From Mycolicibacterium sp. P1-5 (lineage in GTDB: Bacteria; Actinomycetota; Actinomycetes; Mycobacteriales; Mycobacteriaceae), in NCBI RefSeq assembly GCF_008329565.1, contig NZ_NPKT01000018.1, positions 62,001-126,000 of the forward strand: a stretch of 64,000 bases of DNA. Reading direction: 5' to 3'. Positions 23,625 to 32,410 of the stretch are shown here, piece after piece (within the stretch, counting starts at the first letter, position 1; the number at the start of each line of letters is the position of its first letter). The position numbers and the translations under genes are program-made. The notes under the pieces are model-generated. The model worked only from the letters and a program-made list of their open reading frames with translations. It was not told the origin of the DNA and made no database searches.

Positions 23625-24665
23625 GTGCGCGTACTCGTCACCGGGCACCAGGGATACCTCGGCACGGTCATGGTCGGTGTCCTGCGCGCGGCGGGGCACG
23701 ACGTAGTCGGGCTCGACGCAGGCTATTTCGCCGACTGCGTGCTGGGTCCCGTGCCGATCGACCCGCTTCAGATCCGCGGGCAGGGGCCGGTAGACCTGCG
23801 CGACGTCACCGCCGACGATCTGGCCGGAGTGGACGCCGTCGTCCACCTGGCGGCGCTGTCCAACGATCCGCTCGGCGATCTCGCACCCGACGTCACCTAC
23901 GAGATCAACCACCAGGCGTCAGTGCGGCTGGCCCGTGCGGCTAAAGCTGCCGGGGTGTCGCGCTTCCTGTATGCCTCGACGTGCTCGGTGTACGGATCGG
24001 CCGGCGACGACCTGGTCGACGAGGAAGCGCCGCTTCGTCCGCTGACCCCCTACGCGCAGAGCAAAGTCTGGGTGGAGGACGATGTCGCGTCGATCGCCGA
24101 CTCCGGATTCGCGCCGGTGTTCCTGCGGAACGCCACGGCTTTCGGCTTCTCGCCGAGGCTTCGTACCGACATCGTGCTCAACAATCTGGTCGGGCACGCG
24201 GTGCTCACCGGCGTTGTGAAGGTGCTTTCCGACGGCACGCCGTGGCGGCCGCTGGTTCACGCTCAGGACATCGCCGAGGCGTTCCTGCTGTGCCTGATCG
24301 CACCGGTCGAGGCGATCTGGTGCCAGGCGTTCAACATCGGCACCGAGGCCAACAATCTCACGGTGGCCGAGATCGCTGCCGCTGTGGCCGACGTCGTGCC
24401 TTCGACGGAATTGCGCATCACGGGTGAGACCGGGGCCGATCCCCGTTCGTACCGTGTCGATTTCGGCAAGGTTCGTGACCGCCTGGGATTCGAGGCGCAG
24501 TGGTCGGTGGCTGCCGGCGCCGCGGAGTTGTACGCCACCTACACCAACCACGAGCTGACCCAGGATGGGTTCGCCGGTCGGTTCACCCGGCTGGCACGCC
24601 TGAAGGGGCTTCGCGAGTCAGGTGTGCTGGACGAGACTATGTATCTGGGCGGTCGAATTGGCTGA
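23625..24665 (+). CDS. NAD-dependent epimerase/dehydratase (extended SDR)
   Basis: 346 residues of the extended SDR family acting on nucleotide sugars. The NAD motif is VTGHQGYLG (GxxGxxG), the active site is STCSVYG with YAQSK as the Y-x-x-x-K, and the C-terminal half has FRP-like LVHAQDIAEAFLLCL and FNIGTEANNLTV for substrate binding. It may be the epimerase, reductase or dehydratase of the NDP-sugar made here. The GTG at 23625 directly follows the previous stop with GGAGG upstream. The end overlaps the opposing rmlC-like gene by 29 bases. Confidence 0.86.
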   Translation: MRVLVTGHQGYLGTVMVGVLRAAGHDVVGLDAGYFADCVLGPVPIDPLQIRGQGPVDLRDVTADDLAGVDAVVHLAALSNDPLGDLAPDVTYEINHQASVRLARAAKAAGVSRFLYASTCSVYGSAGDDLVDEEAPLRPLTPYAQSKVWVEDDVASIADSGFAPVFLRNATAFGFSPRLRTDIVLNNLVGHAVLTGVVKVLSDGTPWRPLVHAQDIAEAFLLCLIAPVEAIWCQAFNIGTEANNLTVAEIAAAVADVVPSTELRITGETGADPRSYRVDFGKVRDRLGFEAQWSVAAGAAELYATYTNHELTQDGFAGRFTRLARLKGLRESGVLDETMYLGGRIG

Positions 24666-25203
24666 GCACATCGCGCCAGCTGCCCGCGGCTCGGTCCCGT
24701 GCCGAGACGACCGTGGGAGCAATCGGCCAGGCTACGGCGAGATCGGGATCGTCGAAGGCGACGGCGAGGTCTTCGCTCGGGTCGTGCGGGCGGTCGATCC
24801 GGTAGCAGACGTCGGCGGTCGGCGTCAGGGCCTGGAAGCCGTGCAGGAAGCCACGCGGCACGTACAAGTGGCGAAAGTCTTTGTCGTCGAGCCGAACCGA
24901 TACCTGGTGGCCGAAGGTCGGCGAGTCGGGCCGAATGTCGACGACGACGTCATGCACGGCGCCGTTGGCGCACCGAATCAGCTTGGCTTCACCGTGGCCC
25001 GACCGGCCGTGCATGCCGCGGATGGTTCCCCGAACCGAGCGCGACTGGGAATCCTGGATGAACGACGCGCTGAGTCCGGGCGCACCATGGTGGTCGTCGA
25101 ACACCTCCGCGTCGAACGTGCGGGTGAAGAAGCCGCGTTCGTCGAAGAACGGCGCAGGGACGAGCACCAAGAGGCCGGCGATGTCGGTTTGCCTGATCTC
25201 CAC
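24637..25203 (-). CDS. dTDP-4-dehydrorhamnose 3,5-epimerase-like protein
   Basis: 188 residues of the RmlC cupin family, which epimerise 4-keto nucleotide sugars at C3 and/or C5. Landmarks are FFDERGFFTRTF, FIQDSQSRS, the catalytic histidine in RGTIRGMH, HDVVVDIRPDSPTFG and LYVPRGFLHGF. The canonical region around the catalytic tyrosine reads DVCYRIDRPHDPS. The GTG at 25203 places the family's usual N terminus correctly but lies only 14 bases from the divergent methyltransferase start and has no ribosome site. It is the only inverted gene among the sugar-synthesis genes here and is flanked by a convergent overlap. Confidence 0.87.
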   Translation of the reverse strand: MEIRQTDIAGLLVLVPAPFFDERGFFTRTFDAEVFDDHHGAPGLSASFIQDSQSRSVRGTIRGMHGRSGHGEAKLIRCANGAVHDVVVDIRPDSPTFGHQVSVRLDDKDFRHLYVPRGFLHGFQALTPTADVCYRIDRPHDPSEDLAVAFDDPDLAVAWPIAPTVVSARDRAAGSWRDVLSQFDRPDT

Positions 25204-25217
25204 GAGGCCATGCTGCC

Positions 25218-26366
25218 ATGATCCGTTGCCGAGGATGTCGCAGCCGGGTTCTGGCTCCCGTTTTGGATCTGGGCCGCGTTCCCGCCCAGGACTTCTTCCC
25301 TCCTGCCGCCGATCCCGTTGCGCCGGAGGAATCCTCGCACCCGTTGGCGATGGTCTTGTGCACCGCGTGTGGCCTGGCGCAACTGGCCGATGACGACACC
25401 GCGACCGACGAACCGACGACCGACGAACCGCGGGGTGTCGAGCCCCGGGCATTGCAGCACCAGGCAGCCGACGCCGTGGCCCGGGTGGCCGCGGCGCACC
25501 TGTTGCGCGGCTCAACGGTTCGTGAGTTCGGCAGCCCGCACGGGGGCAGCTGGTTGCCACTGCTCGCCGAACGCGGGTTCGCCCCGGCCGAGGTGGCCGA
25601 CGTGGTCCTCGACACCTTCGGCCTCATGCACGAGTCCGACCAGCGCAACGCGTTCACCCGTCGCGCGCTCGCGACGGCGAAAGGCGGTGTGCTGCTTATC
25701 CAGTACCACTCGCTCGCCACGATCGTCGGAAAGAGTCAGTGGAATGCGCTGCGGCACGGCCACTATGCCTACTATTCGATGACCGCGCTGCTCGCCCTGT
25801 TGAAGCAGGTGGGAATGAGCGCAGTCGACGCGTGGGAGTTCGACCTGTACGGCGGAACCGTGTTGGTTGCCGCACGGCACGGTAACGTCGCCCCACCCAC
25901 CTCGGTGCACCGCATTCTCGCGGGCGAGAAGGCGATCACCGATCCCGCGACTGTCGGAAGGCTGCAGCAGGCCGCTGACGCTCACCGTCGACGGTTGCGG
26001 GAGTGGCTCGAACTTCAGGCGGTCCAGGGCCGCCGGGTCTTCGCCTATGGTGCGGCATCCCGTGCGGTGGCGTTGTTTGCGCTCACCGGGGTGACAAGTC
26101 GGCTCATCGCTGCCGTCGCCGACGCCTCCCCGACCAAGCAGGGGAGACGGATGCCGGGGACCGACGTGCCGATCATCGCGCCAGACGACCTCCTGGCAGC
26201 GGAACCGGACTGGGTCCTGCTCACGGTAGGCGACCTCCTCGCCGAGGTCGCGGCAACCTACCCCCAGCTCACCGGACGATGGGTCGGTGACGACCGCTTC
26301 ATGACGAGTGAACTGACGAATATACCTGCGCCACAACAGCTGTACCGAGAGGAATCACGTATATGA
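25218..26366 (+). CDS. Second C-methyltransferase-like protein with altered SAM site
   Basis: 382 residues with the same architecture as the first cluster gene: zinc-type cysteines CRGC near residue 4 and LCTACGLAQL, a middle domain and a C-terminal domain with VFAYGAASRAVALFALTG. The usual SAM motif E-x-x-S-N-D-G is replaced by REFGSPHGGSWLPLL, and HEHxxYY reads HGHYAYYS. A 12-base sequence is repeated at 25403-25414 and 25418-25429 and encodes the repeated TDEP. It may use SAM differently, or may have become a non-methylating partner of the first enzyme. The ATG at 25218 fits the zinc motif. Confidence 0.75.
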   Translation: MIRCRGCRSRVLAPVLDLGRVPAQDFFPPAADPVAPEESSHPLAMVLCTACGLAQLADDDTATDEPTTDEPRGVEPRALQHQAADAVARVAAAHLLRGSTVREFGSPHGGSWLPLLAERGFAPAEVADVVLDTFGLMHESDQRNAFTRRALATAKGGVLLIQYHSLATIVGKSQWNALRHGHYAYYSMTALLALLKQVGMSAVDAWEFDLYGGTVLVAARHGNVAPPTSVHRILAGEKAITDPATVGRLQQAADAHRRRLREWLELQAVQGRRVFAYGAASRAVALFALTGVTSRLIAAVADASPTKQGRRMPGTDVPIIAPDDLLAAEPDWVLLTVGDLLAEVAATYPQLTGRWVGDDRFMTSELTNIPAPQQLYREESRI

Positions 26367-27226
26367 GTAAGGTCGTCGGAATCTGGGAAGCCATGCCGCA
26401 CTCGACGCGCCGGCCGACCATCTCGGTTGTGATACCGGCGTTGAACGAGGAGCGCAACCTCGCCTACCTCGCGTCGCGGCTGCCGCACGACGTCGACGAG
26501 ATCGTGTTCGTCGACGGAGACTCGGCCGACAACACCGCGTTGGTGGCGCGGGAACTGTGGCCCAACGGTGTTCACCTGCGGCAGACGCGTAAGGGCAAGG
26601 GCAACGCGCTGGCGTGTGGCTTCGCCGCTGCCTCGGGCGACATCGTCGTGATGATCGACGCCGACGGTAGCACCGACCCCGCGGAGATTCCGCGCTTCGT
26701 CGGTGCGCTCATCTCGGGCAAGGACTTCGCCAAGGGATCCCGCTTCGTCCAGGGCGGCGGCAGCAGCGACATCACTCGCCTACGCCGCGTCGGCAACTGG
26801 GGGCTCAACACCTTGGTCAACACGCTGTTCGCCACCAAGTACACCGACCTGTGCTACGGGTACAACGCGTTCTGGCGCGACTGCCTCGAGGTGATGGACT
26901 TGCCCGACACCGAGATTCGCGAGGCGCAGTGGGGTGACGGTTTCGAGATCGAGTCCCTGATCAACGTGCGTGTGGCGGCCAGCGGCATGCAGATCGCCGA
27001 AGTCAGCAGCTACGAGCTCGACCGGATTCACGGTGCCAGCAATCTCAACGCCGCCAAGGACGGCCTGCGGATCCTGTGGACCATCGTCGCCGAATTCCAG
27101 CGTGCGCGGCGGCGCGGCTGGCGGCGCAGCGTCCGCAACAACGAGGTCACCGAGGCCGTGGGTTCGCGGTTCCGGTTGGGCGCCGAGGTGCGGGAAGATG
27201 CGTTGCCAGACGTGCGGCACGCGTGA
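26363..27226 (+). CDS. GT2 glycosyltransferase, polyprenyl-phosphate (DPM-like) type
   Basis: 287 residues of family 2, most like dolichol/polyprenyl-phosphate sugar synthases: VVIPALNEERNL start, FVDGDSADNTA, a TRKGKGNALACGF motif (KxGKGxA) and MIDADGSTDP with the DxD. The later QWGDGFEIESLINVRV and RIHGASNLN segments fit this subfamily. There is no transmembrane region, so it is a cytosolic or peripheral enzyme. It probably starts the chain by loading a sugar on polyprenyl phosphate (inference). The start overlaps the methyltransferase stop (ATGA). Confidence 0.86.
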   Translation: MSKVVGIWEAMPHSTRRPTISVVIPALNEERNLAYLASRLPHDVDEIVFVDGDSADNTALVARELWPNGVHLRQTRKGKGNALACGFAAASGDIVVMIDADGSTDPAEIPRFVGALISGKDFAKGSRFVQGGGSSDITRLRRVGNWGLNTLVNTLFATKYTDLCYGYNAFWRDCLEVMDLPDTEIREAQWGDGFEIESLINVRVAASGMQIAEVSSYELDRIHGASNLNAAKDGLRILWTIVAEFQRARRRGWRRSVRNNEVTEAVGSRFRLGAEVREDALPDVRHA

Positions 27227-28107
27227 GATGTCCAGGGAGACGGGGCAATGAGACCAGGCGGCCCAAGGTCTCGTTGTGTATACCCGCCTTCCAGGCCGGC
27301 CAGTATCTGCGGGACACGCTCGACAGTGTGCTGGCGCAGGATTTCCCGGACCTCGAGATCGTCGTCGTCGACAACAACAGCACCGATGAAACGCCGGCGA
27401 TCCTCGACGCAATCACCGACGACCGTGTCCGGGTGGTGCGCAACGAGACCACCCTGTCTGCCGAGGACAACCACAACCTGGCGGTCAAGCTCAGCCGCGG
27501 CGAGTTCGTCAAGGTGATCAGTGCCGACGACACCCTCAAGTACAACTGCGTGGCGGCGCAGGCGGCCGTCCTGCAGAGCAATCCGGACGTCACCGTGGTG
27601 GCCAGCCGGACCGACTTCATCGACGATGCGGGTGCCCTTCTCTTCAGTGCGCGGGGTCTGCGGGGGATTCTGGGTCGGCAGCCCGGCGAACGGGTGATCC
27701 GGCAGATCGTTCGCAGCTCCAAGAACCCGGTCGGCGCTCCTGTGTCAGTGATGTTTCGGCGCAGTGATTTCGACCGCTGCGGGGGCTTCCGCGGCCCGAA
27801 CCTGTTCACGCTCGACATGGATTTGTGGACCAGGCTGTTGAGCTTCGGGTACTTCTACGGCATGCCCGAGACGCTGGCCGCTTACCGCATCAGAGGCGGC
27901 TCGCTCACCGCGTTGACCTCGGCCCGATCGCAGCTGGCTCAGCAGGACAGGTTCTCCCGCAAGCTGATCGACGATCCGCGCTGGGAAATCCCGTATGTGG
28001 ACCAGCTGCTGGGCAAGCTGAACCGATATGACGTCCTGCTCAAGCGGGTGATGCTGTTCAAACTGAGCAGCGTTCGAACGTCGCGGCGACGAGCATGGGC
28101 CCGATGA
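27223..28107 (+). CDS. GT2 glycosyltransferase
   Basis: 294 residues of family 2 with SLCIPAFQAGQYLRDTLDSV, the nucleotide-binding VVVDNNSTDET and the metal motif region KVISADDTLK (DD in place of DxD). RSDFDRCGGF and LDMDLWTRLL are typical acceptor-side motifs. The GTG at 27223 makes a GTGA overlap with the preceding stop, and the first ~16 residues are arginine-rich. It is the second of four consecutive GT2 genes and probably adds one residue of the repeat unit. Donor and acceptor are not readable. Confidence 0.85.
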   Translation: MRCPGRRGNETRRPKVSLCIPAFQAGQYLRDTLDSVLAQDFPDLEIVVVDNNSTDETPAILDAITDDRVRVVRNETTLSAEDNHNLAVKLSRGEFVKVISADDTLKYNCVAAQAAVLQSNPDVTVVASRTDFIDDAGALLFSARGLRGILGRQPGERVIRQIVRSSKNPVGAPVSVMFRRSDFDRCGGFRGPNLFTLDMDLWTRLLSFGYFYGMPETLAAYRIRGGSLTALTSARSQLAQQDRFSRKLIDDPRWEIPYVDQLLGKLNRYDVLLKRVMLFKLSSVRTSRRRAWAR

Positions 28108-28108
28108 C

Positions 28109-29053
28109 ATGACCCGTGAGCCCGTGACCGTCTCGGTGGTGATCTGTGCCTACACCACGCAACGTTGGGAGCGGCTGCACCACGCAGTGGACTCGGTGTT
28201 GGCCGGCGACAGGCCGGTCGAGCTGATCGTGGTGATCGACCACTGCGATGAACTGCTGAGCGCGGCACGGCGAGCCTTCGGCGCCGACCGGCGAGTTCGG
28301 GTGATTCCGAACGCCGAGACGCGCGGCTTGTCCGGGGCGCGTAACACCGGTGTCCGCGCCGCGGGTGGCGATGTGGTGGCCTTCCTCGACGACGACGCGG
28401 TGGCTGCACCGGGTTGGGCGGACGACCTCAGTGCTCACTACCGAGACCAGACCGTCGCCGGAGTGGGTGGGTACGCCAGCCCGGTGTGGCCGGATGCCCG
28501 CCCCAGCTGGATGCCGGCTGAATTCGACTGGGTGGTCGGCTGTAGCTACATCGGACAGCCGAAACGCATTGCGCCGGTTCGTAATCCCATCGGGTGCAAT
28601 ATGTCGCTGCGGCGGTCGGTGCTCGACGAAGTCGGCGGATTCAGATCAGAGGTCGGGCGGGTCGGCGCGACGCCGGTCGGCTGTGAGGAGACCGAGCTGT
28701 TCATCCGGGTCCGGGCAACCGAAGCGTCCAACCAGGTGCTGTTCGATCCCGACATCCGGGTTGAGCATTACGTTTCCGAAGACCGGACGACGCTTCGATA
28801 CTTCGTGCGCAGGTGCTATCACGAGGGCCTGTCCAAGGCCGTGGTCACCGAGATGGCAGGCACGGCAGCAGGATTGAGTAGCGAACGCACCTATGTTCGG
28901 CGGGTGCTGCCGATGGCCGTCGCACGGGAATTGAGATCGATGACAACCGACGGACTTGTTCGGGCCTTGGCAATCTGTCTGGGGTTGGCCGCCACCACGG
29001 CCGGATTCACCCGGGCCAAGGTCAGTCGCAGCCTGTCCAGGAGGGCGCGATGA
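28109..29053 (+). CDS. GT2 glycosyltransferase
   Basis: 314 residues of family 2: SVVICAYTTQRWERL, VVIDHCDELL, GLSGARNTGVRAAGGDVVAFLDDDAV with the DDD metal motif, and CEETELFIRVR as the catalytic ED region. A C-terminal helix (GLVRALAICLGLAATTAGF) may anchor it to the membrane. It begins one base after the previous stop, and its own stop overlaps the next ATG. Sugar specificity is unknown. Confidence 0.86.
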   Translation: MTREPVTVSVVICAYTTQRWERLHHAVDSVLAGDRPVELIVVIDHCDELLSAARRAFGADRRVRVIPNAETRGLSGARNTGVRAAGGDVVAFLDDDAVAAPGWADDLSAHYRDQTVAGVGGYASPVWPDARPSWMPAEFDWVVGCSYIGQPKRIAPVRNPIGCNMSLRRSVLDEVGGFRSEVGRVGATPVGCEETELFIRVRATEASNQVLFDPDIRVEHYVSEDRTTLRYFVRRCYHEGLSKAVVTEMAGTAAGLSSERTYVRRVLPMAVARELRSMTTDGLVRALAICLGLAATTAGFTRAKVSRSLSRRAR

Positions 29054-30384
29054 GCGCCCACGATTCCGCCTGCCTGACGCTGGAGCCGGTGCTGCCGAAT
29101 CCCGACCGGCCGAGCTGGAGTGGAGCGATCTGGATCGGCGAAGTGTCACTCGACGCCGTCGATTCCGCCGATGAGGCGAGCGCGCGGTGCGGCACGCCCG
29201 CGAAATGCCGACTGCAGAATGCCGAGGGATTCTCCAAAGCGCGGCTACTGGTTCGTGATCGGGAACGGGCGGTCGGATTCGTCGACATCGCCGTCACCGA
29301 CGGCCAGGTCGTCTTTTCCGAGCTGCGGGATCAGGTCGGGGCACAGCGCCATTACCCCCGGCGGCAAGTGCCGGACGCTATCGCCAGACGATCGGCCGAG
29401 ATGCTCCACGTGACGGTGGTGATGTGCACCCGGGATCGTACCGACCTCCTCAAGTCGGCGGTGGCATCGGTCCTTGCCGCCGACTACCCGGACTTCGATG
29501 TGCTCGTCGTGGACAACGCGCCACGCACCGATGCCACCCGGGAGTACGTCACAAACCTCGCCGACAATCGGGTGCGGCTGATCACCGAACCGATTCCCGG
29601 TCTGTCGCGGGCCAGGAACACCGGTCTGCTGGCCGCCACCGGGAACATCGTTGCCTTCGTCGACGACGACGTCGTCGTGGACCGGGGCTGGTTGAGCGCC
29701 CTGGTCAACGGCTTCACGTATGGCGTTTCGGTGGCATGTGTGTCCGGCATGGTGCCCGCCGGTGAGTTGCGAACCCCCGCACAGGCTTACTTCGAGAACC
29801 GGGCCGGTTGGACGGAATCGGCGCAGCTGCGGATCTTCGAGTGGTCACACGCGCCGCGGGATGTTCCGCTGTTCCCTTTTGAAGTTCGGCACTACGGGAC
29901 CGGCGCCAACTTCGCCGTCGACCGGCAGGCGGTGATGAGCCTGGGCGGCTTCGACGAACGACTCGGCGCCGGTACGAAGGCGAGCGGCGGAGAAGACATC
30001 GACATGTTCTTCCGCATTCTGCGGTCCGGGCGGCAACTCGTGCGCGAACCCGGCGCGATCGCCTGGCATCGGCATCGGGCGTCCGCTGACGACTTGCGGG
30101 CTCAGACCCGCGGCTACGGGTTGGGCTTGGGGGCGTGGCTGGCGAAGATCGCGTCGGACCCGCCGATGGCGATGCTCGCGCTGAAGACGATCGCCCGACG
30201 CCGACCGGCGATGGTTCGCCATCTGCGGTCCACGGCGCAGCGGGCGGCGCCATCGACCACGGTGAAATTCGATCTGCCTGCCGACATCGGCAGCGGCACC
30301 TGGCGATTCATCGCGGCTGGGGCGTGGGTGTATCTCGGTGTGGCATCGCGACGCAGACTGTTCAGGGCCAACAGCTCATGGTGA
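29050..30384 (+). CDS. GT2 glycosyltransferase with N-terminal extension
   Basis: 444 residues. A family 2 domain occupies about residues 118-340 (VTVVMCTRDRTDLLKSAVAS, VVDNAPRTDATREYV, GLSRARNTGL, AFVDDDVVVDRGW, and the GGEDIDMFFRILR catalytic region). Some 115 residues precede it, with no motif that I recognise. A short hydrophobic stretch (IAAGAWVYLGVASRR) near the C terminus may touch the membrane. It overlaps genes on both sides (ATGA and GTGA), so it is tightly coupled to the flippase gene. Confidence 0.85.
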   Translation: MSAHDSACLTLEPVLPNPDRPSWSGAIWIGEVSLDAVDSADEASARCGTPAKCRLQNAEGFSKARLLVRDRERAVGFVDIAVTDGQVVFSELRDQVGAQRHYPRRQVPDAIARRSAEMLHVTVVMCTRDRTDLLKSAVASVLAADYPDFDVLVVDNAPRTDATREYVTNLADNRVRLITEPIPGLSRARNTGLLAATGNIVAFVDDDVVVDRGWLSALVNGFTYGVSVACVSGMVPAGELRTPAQAYFENRAGWTESAQLRIFEWSHAPRDVPLFPFEVRHYGTGANFAVDRQAVMSLGGFDERLGAGTKASGGEDIDMFFRILRSGRQLVREPGAIAWHRHRASADDLRAQTRGYGLGLGAWLAKIASDPPMAMLALKTIARRRPAMVRHLRSTAQRAAPSTTVKFDLPADIGSGTWRFIAAGAWVYLGVASRRRLFRANSSW

Positions 30385-31646
30385 CCACAGAGGTCGTGCC
30401 TCCCGCCGCCGGGCGCAACATGACGGTCAACTCGCTGTCGTTGATCGCCTCCAGCCTGCTGACCGGGATCTTGGGTCTGGTCTTCTGGGGAGTCGCCGGA
30501 CGGCTCTATCCCGCAACGGAAGTGGGTGTGGCGGCGGCGCTGATCACCTCGGCGCTCATGTTGTCGATGATGTCGATGTTGAGCATCGACAACATCTACG
30601 AACGCTTCCTGCCGGTGGCCGGTGAGAAGGCCGGCTCGTTGATCAAGCGGGGATACCTGATCGTCGTGGTCACCAGCCTGATCGCCGGCTCGGCGCTGGT
30701 GGCGTTCGGGCCGCGAGACGAGCTGTTCAGTTCGCGGTGGGCGATGGTCTGCTACCCGCTGCTGGTGATGGTGCTGGCGGTGTTCACTCTGCTGGACAAG
30801 ACCGCCGTCGGTCTCGGGGTGACGAAGTGGTCCGCGGCGAAGAACCTCATCCATGCCATCGTCAAACTTGGCGCTCTGTTCGGGCTGGTGTGGACTGGCA
30901 GCGGTGCGTCCATCGTGCTGGCCTGGGGCGCCACCGCCGCCGCCGGAATTCTGTTCGTGCTGGCCGCGATGCGCCGGCGGTGGCGGACGCACGCTCAGTT
31001 CCGCCGGCCATCCGAGCTTCCGGCCCAACGACATCTGTTGTCGTACGTCGGGTCGTCGTTCGGGATCACCACACTGTGGCTCATCGGGCCCCTCGTCGTG
31101 CCGCTGATCGTCGTCAGCCGATTCGGTGCGGCGGCGAACGCGCACTTCGCCGTGGCCTGGGCGATCATCAACGCGCTGTACTTCGCGGTGCACCTGGTGA
31201 TGAGTCCGTTCGTCGCGGAGGTGGCGGCCCACCCCGACGAGGTGGCGACGCTGTCCACCCGGATGGTGCAGATGATGGCCGTCGTCTCCGTCGTCGGTGC
31301 ACTCGGGCTGGTTCTGGTCGGACCGTATGTGCTGGGCCTCATCGGGTCTGAGTATCGGGCGCAAGGGCAAGGGCTGCTCGTGCTGGCGGCGGCGTTCGTT
31401 CCGCTGTCCGCGGTGAGTGCGATCTACGAGGGATTCGCACGCGTGAGCCGCAAGTTGACCCTGATGGTCGTGATGCGGTGCGTGTCGACGTTGACCGTGG
31501 TCGCTGGCACGGTACTGATCACGGCACACACCGGGGTGGTGGGTGTGGGCTGGGCATACCTTGCGGCCGAAGCGATTCCGGCGATCGTGTTGTTGCCGCC
31601 CGCGATTCGCTGGCTGCGCCGGGTCCACTCGCGCAGCACCGGTTAG
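30378..31646 (+). CDS. Polysaccharide flippase (Wzx-like, MOP superfamily)
   Basis: 422 residues with about twelve hydrophobic segments; the first contains LIASSLLTGILGLVFWGVAGRLY and the last ones contain VVAGTVLITAHTGVVGVGWAYLAAEAI. The arrangement (NSLSLIASS, LYPATEVGVAAALITSA, FGVTTLW-like GITTLWLIGPLVVPLIVVSRFG) fits O-antigen/lipid-linked oligosaccharide flippases. It would move the lipid-linked repeat unit across the plasma membrane. Start ATG 30378 or GTG 30381, both overlapping the GT2 stop. The end overlaps the opposing GH16 gene by four bases. Confidence 0.84.
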   Translation: MVTTEVVPPAAGRNMTVNSLSLIASSLLTGILGLVFWGVAGRLYPATEVGVAAALITSALMLSMMSMLSIDNIYERFLPVAGEKAGSLIKRGYLIVVVTSLIAGSALVAFGPRDELFSSRWAMVCYPLLVMVLAVFTLLDKTAVGLGVTKWSAAKNLIHAIVKLGALFGLVWTGSGASIVLAWGATAAAGILFVLAAMRRRWRTHAQFRRPSELPAQRHLLSYVGSSFGITTLWLIGPLVVPLIVVSRFGAAANAHFAVAWAIINALYFAVHLVMSPFVAEVAAHPDEVATLSTRMVQMMAVVSVVGALGLVLVGPYVLGLIGSEYRAQGQGLLVLAAAFVPLSAVSAIYEGFARVSRKLTLMVVMRCVSTLTVVAGTVLITAHTGVVGVGWAYLAAEAIPAIVLLPPAIRWLRRVHSRSTG

Positions 31647-32410
31647 AGCGGATACTGGCGGGCCCAGTCGACTGTCATGGATGCACCGTTGCCGCGATCC
31701 GCGCCGAAGTTGTCGAGCTGAATGCACAGGTGCATCGGGCCCGGCGGCAGTTGGGCCGGGTTGGTGGTCTCCCACCACTGAACGCCGTCGACGAACATCG
31801 CCACCCGTGCAGGAGTCCATTCGACCGCCCAGCTGTGCCACTGAGTCGCATCGATTCGCACCGCGCTCGACTCGCGCTCGTCGTTCGGGCCGTAATGCAG
31901 CCAGCCCTCGACGGACTGCCGCGCGGGATCGCCGATCTCCATGAAGTCGACTTCGCCGCCGACGGGCCAGTTCTCGGCATCGGGCCACAGCAGCAGCAAG
32001 CTGTGATAGTCGGGACCCGACGGTGACGACTTGACACAGGCCTCCCAGCGGCCATCCAGTTGACCGGGGAACCAGGCCATGCCGCCCGAGTTTCCTTCAG
32101 GATCACCAGCGAGGGTCAGTCTGCCGTCAGCGACGGAAACCGCACCCCGAGTACGTCGGCCGTTGCCGTTGTGACCCGGTCCGTCATAGATCGACCATTG
32201 GCTGAGTGATCCGGGCTCGTTGAAGTCGTCGACGCGGTTGGGGGTGCCCCACCCCTGTGCGGCGGCTGCCGTATTGGGGCAGTTCCCAGTCTGCGCATCG
32301 GCGACCGGGCGCAGCAGGGCCGAGGAACTGATGATGAGTGTGAGGACGCCGGCCGCCACGCTGGTCATCGAAATCACCACACGAGCGGCTCGGGGAATGG
32401 CGACAGGCAT
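31643..32410 (-). CDS. Secreted glycoside hydrolase family 16
   Basis: 255 residues. A signal peptide or anchor covers about 1-40 (basic start, then MTSVAAGVLTLIISSSALL). The rest is a GH16 beta-sandwich with the catalytic ExDxxE as EVDFME (E153, D155, E158) preceded by LLLLWPDAENWP, the hallmark of beta-1,3/1,4-glucan or galactan hydrolases. Later HSWAVEWTPARVAMFVDG is also typical. The ATG at 32410 has a GGGAGC ribosome site. It would cut or remodel a polysaccharide outside the cell. The nature of the chain is unknown. It lies on the opposite strand to the cluster. Confidence 0.88.
   Translation of the reverse strand: MPVAIPRAARVVISMTSVAAGVLTLIISSSALLRPVADAQTGNCPNTAAAAQGWGTPNRVDDFNEPGSLSQWSIYDGPGHNGNGRRTRGAVSVADGRLTLAGDPEGNSGGMAWFPGQLDGRWEACVKSSPSGPDYHSLLLLWPDAENWPVGGEVDFMEIGDPARQSVEGWLHYGPNDERESSAVRIDATQWHSWAVEWTPARVAMFVDGVQWWETTNPAQLPPGPMHLCIQLDNFGADRGNGASMTVDWARQYPL

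Noticed and set aside
25403..25429. Tandem repeat as a possible variable-number locus
   Set aside because: Only two copies of a short in-frame repeat; better described as a feature of the methyltransferase gene.
30114..31988. 624-codon open frame on the minus strand
   Set aside because: It is antisense to a GT2 gene and the flippase gene, has an Arg/His/Gln-rich composition typical of a shadow frame in GC-rich DNA, and shows no domain.
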